Origin: Candidatus Binatia bacterium | GTDB taxonomy: Bacteria > Desulfobacterota > Binatia > UBA12015 | Assembly (NCBI GenBank): GCA_029243485.1 | Contig: JAQWRY010000060.1 | Coordinates: 1 to 35,248 of the forward strand | Length of the DNA stretch: 35,248 nucleotides | Reading direction: 5' to 3' | Shown here: positions 8,127 through 18,231 of the stretch, piece after piece | Layout: the number at the start of each line of letters is the position of its first letter | How positions within the stretch are numbered: position 1 is the stretch's first letter | Program-made: the position numbers and the translations under genes | Notes under the pieces: generated by a model | What the model was told of the DNA's origin: nothing | The model's input: only the letters and a program-made list of their open reading frames with translations | The model's database searches: none

Positions 8127-8144
8127 GGGCGGCGGAATCCGCCC
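8127..8144. other. Perfect 6-bp hairpin in the gene-poor stretch
   Basis: GGGCGG (8127-8132) and CCGCCC (8139-8144) flank a 6-base loop. A T6 tract follows at 8161-8166, 16 bases away, which is too far for a normal intrinsic terminator on the plus strand. It lies ahead of the minus-strand GT2 gene. Confidence 0.3.
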
Positions 8145-8158
8145 CGCTCTCGAACGGG

Positions 8159-8461
8159 TGTTTTTTACGTCTTCGGCTTCTCGTGGCTCTATCCGGATGT
8201 TCGTCCGCTGCTCCACCCCGGGGGGCCATGTCGTTGGCAGGATTCGTCGTTGTGGCCCTGTGCCCCCGCCAGGCGTCGACCGAACCGGGCATCGATCGGG
8301 CCCTGGACGACCACTACGTCTGCGTTCATCCCGACCGGCCCCTGCTTGATCAGCTCGTGGTGTTCCTGCCGGGGTGGTGTGGGAGACCCGAGATGAGGTG
8401 GCGGGCCGGATCCGGCCTATCGTTCGTGTGGGCTGAGCTCGTCCGCGCGGACCCCTTCTGA
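8159..8461 (+). pseudogene. Remnant of a lipoprotein alpha/beta-hydrolase, N-terminal part
   Basis: The 428-bp stretch 8039-8467 has no intact gene. The only protein-like signal is this frame. It opens with a basic, hydrophobic segment ending in a lipobox (LRLRLLVALSGCSSA, L-S-G-C), then ALDDHYVCVHPDRPLLDQLVVFLPGW, which resembles the beginning of secreted hydrolases that read 'hY....P......LlvFLPGT'. It then degrades and ends at TGA 8461, before any catalytic Ser, Asp or His could occur. No start codon is in frame; a GTG at 8158 would enter this frame if the T6 tract (8161-8166) had one T fewer, suggesting a frameshift. It is adjacent to the Y1 transposase. Assignment is from pattern memory and is tentative. 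Confidence 0.33.
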
Positions 8462-8467
8462 GTCCCA

Positions 8468-9130
8468 TCAGCGGGGAACGAACGCGGGGTCGAGCAGCCC
8501 GTGCCGCCGCCATCCGAGCCTGAGCATCCAAGAGTTCGCGCCCAGCGTTGGTGCGGGCGGCCCGGCTCCGGCCTTTACGCGCCGTTTCCACCCCGCAAAC
8601 CGCGGCGCCGAGCTGAACGGATCGACCCAGGAGCGCGGCATGTCGCGCGCGAGCCCGTGCTTGCGCGCGTCGCAGAGCACGTAGGCGAGGGCGCTCCGAA
8701 TCTCTCTCCCGGTTCGAAGCACGCGTGAGTGAAACCGGTCGGTGAAGACCTTCCCCTTGCGCCCCATGAGCTTGTTGAGCGCCTTGGCGATCCGGATCGA
8801 GAGCCCCTGCATGCCGCGTGAGAACGCGGACTCGTCCTGAGCCTCCGCGATCAGGTGTAGATGATTCCCCATCACGGAGTACTCGGTGACCCCGCGCCGG
8901 CCGGTCCCGTTCGCGCGCTCAATCGCATTGCGAAGCACTCGGTAGGCGCGGGGGCGGCGTAGATTCCAGACGGATTGTTCGACCCTCATCGTGACGATGT
9001 GCGGCTGACCTGGCTTGAAGACTTCACGCGCGCGATGCGCGACACCCGAACGCCCACCTTTCGGTTTGCGCCCTGCGTTTAGCCGCTTCCCACCGTGCGT
9101 AGGAAAGGTCATCTCGAGTTGGTTCTTCAT
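8468..9130 (-). CDS. Y1/REP-associated tyrosine transposase (IS200-like, orphan)
   Basis: A 220-residue protein. The N-terminus MKNQLEMTFPTHGGKRLNAGRKPKG is typical of a stand-alone Y1 transposase family that I associate with Deltaproteobacteria. The HUH pair lies in SVMGNHLHLIAEA (H90, H92), followed by KVFTDRFHSRVL and the helix RSALAYVLCDARKHG, with Tyr150 the likely DNA-attacking tyrosine. An upstream in-frame ATG at 9145 adds five residues; neither start has a convincing ribosome site, and I chose the one giving the family N-terminus. I see no terminal hairpins, partner TnpB or insertion-sequence ends. It may be a domesticated RAYT acting on REP hairpins elsewhere. Confidence 0.82.
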   Translation of the reverse strand: MKNQLEMTFPTHGGKRLNAGRKPKGGRSGVAHRAREVFKPGQPHIVTMRVEQSVWNLRRPRAYRVLRNAIERANGTGRRGVTEYSVMGNHLHLIAEAQDESAFSRGMQGLSIRIAKALNKLMGRKGKVFTDRFHSRVLRTGREIRSALAYVLCDARKHGLARDMPRSWVDPFSSAPRFAGWKRRVKAGAGPPAPTLGANSWMLRLGWRRHGLLDPAFVPR

Positions 9131-9259
9131 CTTGATTGAGCACATATAAGATGTACCTAGAGATCAAGAGAAAGGTGAACGCTCTCGGCTCGTCCGCCTC
9201 GAGCGCTTTGCACCCGGGAACGACCGCAAACGCGACAATCCCCCCACGGCCAACCCGCC

Positions 9260-9273
9260 GGCGGTGCGCCGCC
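9260..9273 (-). terminator. GC hairpin after the thioesterase gene
   Basis: GGCGG (9260-9264) pairs with CCGCC (9269-9273) around a TGCG loop, starting 2 bases beyond the thioesterase stop on the minus strand. There is no T tract, so a factor-dependent terminator or a 3'-stabilising hairpin are both possible. Confidence 0.3.
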
Positions 9274-9275
9274 CC

Positions 9276-9920
9276 CTAGGAAAACCGGATCAAGACCGCA
9301 CTCGCCTGCGCCAGCACCTCTTCGCCTTCGCGTGGGCGGAGTTCGGCGCGGACGAAGATCTTGCGGCCTTCCATCTTCTCGAACCAGGCGACGTAGCGCA
9401 GGGCTTTTCCCACCGGGGTCGGCTTCTCGAACCGGACCTGCAGAGTGCCGGTCGGCCCGGCGTGGCCCGAGAGCCGTCCGGCCGCGACGAGGACGATGTC
9501 GAAGCCGGCGGCGACGAAGCCTCCGTGCACCCAGCCGACGTTCCCCTCGAAGCGGAGGTCGAACTCGACGTCGCCCAAGACCTGATAGTCCCTGGCGTGC
9601 AGATCGATCGGCGGGGCTACCGGATTGACGGTTCCGACCAGTGGGTGGGTGCCGCGCGCATTGACCAGCCGCGCATTCGGCTTCGGGAGATCTTCGGGAT
9701 GGAAGCGGGTTGCCTGTCGCTTGCCCCCCTGCGGCTTGGACGCCTCGGGGAGCGCCGCGCACACTCGTTCCAACTCCGCTGCGATCGGTTCGAGAATGGT
9801 CCCTTCGTCTCGCGTCGAAAGCACGAAGCGCGCGAGTCGTTTCAGCGCGTCTGCGATCCGCTGGAGGGGTGCCGAAGGCGCAGGCGTCGCCTCTGCGAGG
9901 GTCTGCAGGTCGGGGTGCAT
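9276..9920 (-). CDS. Hotdog-fold acyl-CoA thioesterase
   Basis: A 214-residue protein if started at ATG 9920 (GAGG upstream); an ATG at 9956 would add 12 residues. The first ~95 residues are helical with no clear family. The C-terminal half is a PaaI/4HBT-type hotdog: VEFDLRFEGNVGWVHGGFVAAGFDIVL with HGG at 132-134 and D141 on the central helix, then TPTGTLQVRFEKPTPVGKALRY-type strands. Such enzymes hydrolyse acyl-CoA in the cytoplasm. It lies 67 bp downstream of the MFS transporter gene on the same strand, so it probably ends the phosphatase-MFS-thioesterase operon. The substrate is unknown; a ligand-related detoxification role is possible. Confidence 0.78.
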   Translation of the reverse strand: MHPDLQTLAEATPAPSAPLQRIADALKRLARFVLSTRDEGTILEPIAAELERVCAALPEASKPQGGKRQATRFHPEDLPKPNARLVNARGTHPLVGTVNPVAPPIDLHARDYQVLGDVEFDLRFEGNVGWVHGGFVAAGFDIVLVAAGRLSGHAGPTGTLQVRFEKPTPVGKALRYVAWFEKMEGRKIFVRAELRPREGEEVLAQASAVLIRFS

Positions 9921-9987
9921 TCCCCAGCCTCTATCCCGAGCGGGCCCCGCGGTCATCTCGAGCGGCCACGCGCGCCGCCCGGCCCGT

Positions 9988-11280
9988 TCAGCTGGCCTTC
10001 TGCGAAGCGCGCTCGAGGTCAGCGCGCAACGTGCGGCCGGACAGGAGGAAGAAGATCGCCGCCGCCGCACCCACGACCGCGGCGATAGTGAGTGCGACCC
10101 GCAGCCCGTCGACGCCGTACGTCGGTTCGAGCACCTGACTCACGTACCCGGCGACGAGCGGGCCGACGCCGAGGCCCACGATGTTGAGGATCCCGAGCTG
10201 GGTCGCCGCGGCCGTGGAGCGCATGCGCGGGGACACGAGATTCTGCACGAGAGTCCACAGCGAGCTCACATACAGATTGTTCAGCGCGTAGAACGGGATG
10301 AACGCGGCGATCGCGAGTCCGGCCGTGGGCGCCCACGCGAACCCGAGCGCGAAGGGGAGGGCTGTGATCGAACTGATTGCCGAGATCCACGTGAACCAAC
10401 GGGCGTCCCGACGGGCGAGTCGGTCTGCGAGGAGGCCGCCCACGGTCACGCCGACGGCGCCGGAGATGGCAGCCGCGAGTCCGAACTGGATCCCCGCGTC
10501 CCGCCCGGAGAGTTCGAAGACCCGCCGCAGGTAGGTCGCTCCCCAGGAGAGCACGGTGTAACCGAGGAACGCCTGACAGGACGCGGCCACCATCAGCATT
10601 GGGAAGGACCGCCGGGTGAACAGCGTGCGCATGACCTCCTTCACGCTCGGGCTCTCCGCCTCGACGATGCCCTCCGACGCGCCAGGAGGAGGCTCCCGGA
10701 CGGTGAGGCCGAGGAGGAGTGCGACAGGAAGGCCGGCCAGTCCTGCGACGTAGAAGGCCGTCCGCCAATTGAAGGCCTCGAGCAGGATCCCGCCGAGCAC
10801 GAAACCAAACCCGGTCCCTACGAAGATGCCCCAGCCGTAGATGCCGAGGGCCGTCGCGCGTCTCTCCGGTGGGAAGTAGTCGGAGATGAGGGAGTGTGAA
10901 GGGGGCGTTCCCGCGGCCTCGCCGATTCCGACACCGAACCGCGCCAGCAGCAGCTGGGGGAAGTTCGCCGCGGCGCCGCAGACCGCGGTCATCGCGCTCC
11001 ACAACACGAGGCCGACGGCGACCACCTGCTTGCGAGAGGTCATGTCGGCGAGGCGCGCCAGCGGGAGCCCGGCGATGGTGTAGAACAACACGAACGCGGG
11101 ACCGAGCAGCCAGCCCAGCTGCGAGTCGGTGAGGCCCATGTCGGCTTTCACGTCCTCCGCCACGAGGGCAAGGACCTGACGATCGACGAAGTTCAGAATG
11201 TACGCGAGCAGCAAAACGACCAGGACGTAGACCGAGTAGCTGCTGGAGGGTGCGAACGGTTTTTCTTCTTCGGTCGTCAT
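9988..11280 (-). CDS. Major facilitator superfamily transporter (Spinster-like)
   Basis: A 430-residue protein with about 12 hydrophobic segments. YILNFVDRQVLALVAEDVKADMGLTDSQLGWLLGPAF in helix 1 to loop 1-2 and the motif-A stretch LPLARLADMTSRKQVVAVGLVLWS (GxLaDrxgRr type) are typical of the MFS group that includes Spinster-like (sphingolipid-like) and hexuronate-type transporters. LARFGVGIGEAAGTPPSHSLISDYFPPERRATALGI is a hallmark of that group. Expected to be in the inner membrane. The start codon overlaps the phosphatase stop by 4 bp (ATGA), showing translational coupling. The substrate cannot be read from sequence; linkage to a thioesterase and a phosphatase hints at a lipid or acid. Confidence 0.9.
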   Translation of the reverse strand: MTTEEEKPFAPSSSYSVYVLVVLLLAYILNFVDRQVLALVAEDVKADMGLTDSQLGWLLGPAFVLFYTIAGLPLARLADMTSRKQVVAVGLVLWSAMTAVCGAAANFPQLLLARFGVGIGEAAGTPPSHSLISDYFPPERRATALGIYGWGIFVGTGFGFVLGGILLEAFNWRTAFYVAGLAGLPVALLLGLTVREPPPGASEGIVEAESPSVKEVMRTLFTRRSFPMLMVAASCQAFLGYTVLSWGATYLRRVFELSGRDAGIQFGLAAAISGAVGVTVGGLLADRLARRDARWFTWISAISSITALPFALGFAWAPTAGLAIAAFIPFYALNNLYVSSLWTLVQNLVSPRMRSTAAATQLGILNIVGLGVGPLVAGYVSQVLEPTYGVDGLRVALTIAAVVGAAAAIFFLLSGRTLRADLERASQKAS

Positions 11281-12008
11281 CGGGTGCCGGCACCTTGGAG
11301 GCGGTTTTCGAGAATCGCGAGTTCGTCTGCGAGAGCCGCGCGGCGGCTCGCCCAGCCTTCGGACGCCAGGATCTCGTCCGCGAGGGCCTCCCCGAGCTTG
11401 GATCCGGCCTCGACGTCGGTCGGGAAGTGGACGCCGGCGGCGACGCGAAGTTCGGCGATCTCGTCCGCTCGCGCTCGGATGCCCTCCTGACGCGTCGGGA
11501 TCAGGTCAGCGAGGAGTCGGCCTGCAACGACGCCGAGCATCGCGGTTCCACTCGGATACGAGCCGCTGCTCGGTGTTGGCGTGCAGGGCTCCACACGCGG
11601 ATCGATGCTCGTGGGCCGCGGCCGCTTCCACTTGCTCTTGAGTGTGCTGAACACCGGGGTGGAAGCGTCGAGGGCGTCCTGCACGGCCGCGTAGAGCTTG
11701 GGGTACTGCTCCGGGAGCAGTATCGTGCCGATCGCCTGCTGGAACGAACCGACGCCTGGGGACACCGCGGCCCAGATGCGATCGGCGTCGGACTTGGAGC
11801 GCGTGCGCTGGACCCACAGCAGGATGGCGAGATCCTCGTGGGCCTGGCGTGAGTCCGGCGCCGGAGGAGGCCCGATGAGTTCGGCCCAATCCGGAGCTTC
11901 CCGTGCGAGTAGGGGCTCGCTTGGAGCCGCCGCCGCGGCCAAGGAGACCGCCAGGAACATCGCCAGGACCGTCGCGAGCCGAAGAAGATGCCGATGATTC
12001 CGACGCAT
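11277..12008 (-). CDS. Periplasmic PAP2/class A acid phosphatase-like, PSGT variant
   Basis: A 243-residue protein. A Sec signal peptide (MRRNHRHLLRL...AVSLAAAA, cleavage near residue 28) sends it to the periplasm. The three PAP2/class A phosphatase blocks are present: K124-x6-R131-P132 in LKSKWKRPRP, SGSYPSGT at 148-155, and R188-x5-H194-x3-D198 in LRVAAGVHFPTD. The phosphohistidine nucleophile H194 is kept. The PSGH histidine is Thr155, and the usual Ser before R188 is Leu, so the leaving-group acid is missing. The nearest relatives are vanadium haloperoxidases and non-specific acid phosphatases. First gene of the operon with the MFS transporter; ATG at 12008 chosen for the signal peptide. 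Confidence 0.8.
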   Translation of the reverse strand: MRRNHRHLLRLATVLAMFLAVSLAAAAAPSEPLLAREAPDWAELIGPPPAPDSRQAHEDLAILLWVQRTRSKSDADRIWAAVSPGVGSFQQAIGTILLPEQYPKLYAAVQDALDASTPVFSTLKSKWKRPRPTSIDPRVEPCTPTPSSGSYPSGTAMLGVVAGRLLADLIPTRQEGIRARADEIAELRVAAGVHFPTDVEAGSKLGEALADEILASEGWASRRAALADELAILENRLQGAGTR

Positions 12009-12043
12009 GGCAGGTACCCTAGTGCATTCCGGAGGCCGCTTCG

Positions 12044-12468
12044 ATGCCCGCTCGCGGTCGCGCAAGGGTCCCGTCGGACACAAAGAGGGCGACGGAACAC
12101 GCCCGCGAGACCATCGTTCGCGAGCGGATCGAAGCCCGGGGGATGTCTAGCGAGAGCGTGCTGGCGGCGATGCGCGCCGTGCCGCGGCACCGGTTTCTTC
12201 CCGAGCACATACGGCACGAGTTCTACGAAGATCACCCCGTTTGGACCGGACACGAGCAGACGATCAGCCAGCGGTACGTCGTGGCTCTCATGAGCTAACT
12301 GGCCCTCGTGAAACCCGGTGAAGGCGTCCTCGAGATCGGCATGGGTTCGGGGTATCCGGCGGCCGTTCTCGCTGAGACGGGTGCGGAGGTCTGGTCGCGG
12401 AGAAGATTCTGCCTGTTCGTTTCGTCCCCGTGACGGGTTGTGCGCAATCGGAATCGCTTGCGCCCTAG
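12044..12468 (+). pseudogene. pcm: Protein-L-isoaspartate O-methyltransferase, degraded
   Basis: From ATG 12044 the frame reads as the Pcm N-terminus: helix-rich start, PRHRFLPEHIRHEFYEDHP, then GHEQTISQRYVVALMS, the family's 'G.gQTISQPyvvAlM' block. A TAA at 12296-12298 interrupts it, and the same frame resumes as [31 protein letters not shown], the SAM-binding motif I. In the +1-shifted frame at 12409, [13 protein letters not shown] follows at once, which matches the extreme C-terminus of Pcm ('pVrFVPltG'). About 85 middle residues are therefore missing, including the rest of the SAM fold. This gives a nonsense codon, an internal deletion and a frameshift. Pcm normally repairs isoaspartyl residues in aged proteins. 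Confidence 0.75.
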
Positions 12469-12544
12469 CGGACGCGCAGCCTCGCCCGAATTCGTCTGTT
12501 GTTGGGCCCGCCCCCTGCCGGTGAGATGGCATGGGCTCCTCCGG

Positions 12545-12901
12545 TCAATCCATCTCGCGGGTCGGCATTCGCTGCTCGCGGAGCCGAAGAGGCTTCGTCT
12601 TCTCCTCGATGATCGCCTCGTTGCGCTCGTCGTAGGAGAGGCAGGTGTTTTTCATCCCGACCAGCTTTTCGATGTTTGGGTGCGTCATGTTGCAGACGTT
12701 CGTGAAGGGTCCATTTCGGATCTCGCTCCGGGCGGTGACGATTTCCAGAGACGGGTGTAGGATCTGCACCTCGGCGTGAACGTCGTGGACCTCGTCGTGC
12801 AAGATGGCCTCGATCAGAAACCGGTCGACTTCGGCCGGGTAGATGTTCACTTCTTTGGTGCGGTGGTAGATCTGGGGAACGCTGGCCATGCCCGCGTTCA
12901 T
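12545..12901 (-). CDS. DUF2889-like short protein
   Basis: A 118-residue protein; GAGG lies 9 bases before ATG 12901. Residues 11-85 resemble the DUF2889 pattern: YHRTKEVNIYP, DRFLIEAILHDEVHDVHAEVQI (compare 'ieA.l.D..HdM.l...'), LEIVTARSEIRNGPFTNVCNMT (compare 'l.I.da.a....Py..C'), and EKLVGMK. DUF2889 members normally run on to ~190 residues with a GC-T-H-type end. This one instead ends in a charged tail (IIEEKTKPLRLREQRMPTREMD). It may be a truncated copy or a short subfamily. No signal peptide or membrane segment; function unknown. It sits alone in a decayed patch beside the pcm pseudogene. Confidence 0.5.
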   Translation of the reverse strand: MNAGMASVPQIYHRTKEVNIYPAEVDRFLIEAILHDEVHDVHAEVQILHPSLEIVTARSEIRNGPFTNVCNMTHPNIEKLVGMKNTCLSYDERNEAIIEEKTKPLRLREQRMPTREMD

Positions 12902-13030
12902 GTCGGTCGGTCCTCAGACTCCAAAGGTCGCAGGGGCCCCGACCATTCGGTTCTTAGCGGAGGCGCGGTCCGGGCGAAGGCTGTGGGGTCCGTTCCTGAT
13001 CGAGTGCGCCGACTATCAGATGGACGAAAG

Positions 13031-13330
13031 CTACGACGCGAGCGGATGCAGATCTTCTGGATCGATTCCGTCGAATGAGAGATCGTCGGCTTGGCCGGGA
13101 TTGGCCGCCTGCGGAGCTACGACGGACAGCTTGACTGCAGGTCCATCGACCTCGCCCTCCTGGAACCGAGCGATGTAGACTGTGTGTCCCGTCTGCCTGA
13201 GGCGATGCGGGACGAACGGAGAATGCGTGCGAACGACGTCGGCGACGTTCTCGGGTAGGCTCGCGATCCACCTCTGGAACTGCGCTTCGGTCGGCAATTG
13301 CTGCAGGTTGTTCAGAACGGCATGCTGCAT
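13031..13330 (-). CDS. Small hypothetical protein (99 aa)
   Basis: I do not recognise a family. ATG 13330 is preceded by AAAGGGGG five bases away, a good ribosome site, which supports a real gene. The protein begins MQHAVLNNLQQLPTEAQFQRW, then has a compact beta-like core (FVPHRLRQTGHTVYIARFQEGEV...VKLSVVAPQ) and an acidic tail (DDLSFDGIDPEDLHP). No signal peptide, cysteine pairs or membrane segment; expected cytoplasmic. The core 'RL..TG..V.i..F.eg' recalls small conserved proteins in GC-rich delta-type genomes, but that is memory, not evidence. Neighbours on both sides are unrelated. Confidence 0.6.
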   Translation of the reverse strand: MQHAVLNNLQQLPTEAQFQRWIASLPENVADVVRTHSPFVPHRLRQTGHTVYIARFQEGEVDGPAVKLSVVAPQAANPGQADDLSFDGIDPEDLHPLAS

Positions 13331-13335
13331 GGGGT

Positions 13336-13343
13336 CCCCCTTT
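13336..13343 (-). promoter_or_regulatory. Ribosome binding site of the 99-aa gene
   Basis: AAAGGGGG on the minus strand, five bases before ATG 13330. It decides this start over the longer in-frame reading that begins at 13432. Confidence 0.55.
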
Positions 13344-13504
13344 CGCTGGGTGCAATACGATCGAGGACCCGGAGAACCACGTATTTCATGAGGGGCCGCA
13401 GGCGCGGCGGTGCGGTCTCCTTGGGTCTGCAAAGAATGTAAGCACGCTTTTGCGCCTGTCCAGGGGGGCGCATGGCGTTTGCCTCGGTTCTCTACGGTCG
13501 TGTT

Positions 13505-14365
13505 TCAGCGGCCCTGAAAACGTGGCGTCCGTTTTTCGATGAACGCGCGCACCGCTTCGCCGTGATCGGCCGTCTGAGCCGACTCGACGAGAGCATGCGC
13601 TTCTCGCTCGAGGCACGTGTTGAGATCGGCGCGGAGCGCCCGATCGAGGTTTTCCTTCATCAGGCGAAACGCGACGGTCGGTCCGGCGGCAAGACTCTTT
13701 GCAAGCGTCATCGTCGCCTCCTGGAGATGGTCGGCCTCGACGACGCGATTCACGATGCCGAGCTCGGCGCAGGTTTTCGCGTCGACACGTTTGGCGGTGA
13801 AGAACAGCTCGCGTGCGCGCGCGGTGCCGATGAGTTGCGTCAGGAAAAAGCTGGTACCGTAATCGCCCGACAGGCCGATGTTCGCGTAGCCGGTGGTGAT
13901 GAACGCGTTCGGCGCCGCGAGTCGGAGGTCGCACGCGAGAGCGATTGCAAGCCCGGCGCCGGCAGCCGGCCCCGGTAGGGCGGCGATCGTGGGCTTGGGG
14001 AGCGCGTAGAGGGCGCCGGTGAGCGTCTGTTGTCGCTCGGTGAGCTCGGCGGTCACCGCGTCCGGCGTCTGTGGGCCGTCCTCGCGCTTCGTGCGGCCGC
14101 CCATGCCCTTCACGTCGCCACCGGCGCAGAAGGCCGTCCCCGCTCCGGTGACCACGACGGCGCGGGCCCGCTCGTCCGCCGCGAGCTGCGCGATCATGCG
14201 CCGAATCGCGGGGCTCAGAGTATCGGACAGCGCATTGCGTACCGCGGGCCGGTTCAACGTGAGTACGGCGACTCCGTCCTCGAGTGTCGCGAGTAGTTCC
14301 TCGGTTCCGGTGTCGAGCACCACGGCTGGGTTCGTCATGAACGGCTTATCGCTCGCGGAGGTCAT
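13505..14365 (-). CDS. Crotonase-family protein lacking both catalytic glutamates
   Basis: A 286-residue protein, full crotonase length. LNRPAVRNALSDTL, the oxyanion-hole FCAGGDVKGM, and the second oxyanion block PGPAAGAGLAIALACDLRLA are all clear. The ending IEKRTPRFQGR is also typical. In rat-type enoyl-CoA hydratase the two acid/base glutamates lie in GGG-C-E-L and P-E-I. Here those positions appear to be Ala (GAGLAIACD region) and Gly (ITTGYANIG). So ordinary hydration is unlikely, and an isomerase or another crotonase reaction is more plausible. An internal ATG nine residues in (MTNPAVV) is an alternative start. Monocistronic as far as I can see. Confidence 0.88.
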   Translation of the reverse strand: MTSASDKPFMTNPAVVLDTGTEELLATLEDGVAVLTLNRPAVRNALSDTLSPAIRRMIAQLAADERARAVVVTGAGTAFCAGGDVKGMGGRTKREDGPQTPDAVTAELTERQQTLTGALYALPKPTIAALPGPAAGAGLAIALACDLRLAAPNAFITTGYANIGLSGDYGTSFFLTQLIGTARARELFFTAKRVDAKTCAELGIVNRVVEADHLQEATMTLAKSLAAGPTVAFRLMKENLDRALRADLNTCLEREAHALVESAQTADHGEAVRAFIEKRTPRFQGR

Positions 14366-14377
14366 AAGGTCGACCCC

Positions 14378-14459
14378 ATGAAGACGCCTCGGTGGCCACT
14401 CGTGTTCCTTGCCCTTGGCGCGTTCCTTCTCCCGGCAGCCGCCGGCGGCGTACCCAGGC
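14378..14459 (+). pseudogene. Orphan signal-peptide start of a lost secreted protein
   Basis: ATG 14378 with AAGG at 14366-14369 begins MKTPRWPLVFLALGAFLLPAAAGGVP, a well-formed Sec signal peptide (basic start, hydrophobic core, AAA-G cleavage). After about 27 residues the frame enters the 3' end of metH on the opposite strand and becomes Arg/Pro/Ser-rich antisense translation. Either the mature part was removed when metH came to lie here, or the resemblance is chance. It is divergent from the crotonase start at 14365. Confidence 0.32.
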
Positions 14460-18149
<3,690 letters not shown>

Positions 18150-18155
18150 GATCGA

Positions 18156-18162
18156 TCCTTCC
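18156..18162 (-). promoter_or_regulatory. metH: Ribosome binding site supporting the metH TTG start
   Basis: GGAAGGA on the minus strand lies six bases before TTG 18149-18147. The reading begins [12 protein letters not shown], right for MetH, and no ATG is available nearby. Confidence 0.65.
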
Positions 18163-18177
18163 GAGGCTCTGGAATCG

Positions 18178-18191
18178 GGGGCTGGAGCCCC
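18178..18191 (-). other. Hairpin in the metH leader
   Basis: GGGGC (18178-18182) and GCCCC (18187-18191) enclose a 4-base loop in the 82-bp gap between the patatin stop and metH. No T tract follows on the minus strand, so read-through from the patatin gene remains possible. Confidence 0.3.
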
Positions 18192-18231
18192 GAAAAGGCG
18201 GCAGAGAAGGGGCCACCCGAAACGAGAATAC

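Noticed and set aside
8127-8166. Hairpin plus T6 tract as an intrinsic terminator
   Set aside because: The T tract lies 16 bases after the stem and no plus-strand gene ends just before it.
9625-10899. Plus-strand frame of 424 codons
   Set aside because: Antisense of the thioesterase and the MFS transporter, whose hydrophobic pattern is clear on the minus strand.
18150-18231. Possible cobalamin or SAM riboswitch before metH
   Set aside because: Only 82 bp separate metH from the patatin gene; a single short hairpin is present and none of the conserved riboswitch boxes can be seen.
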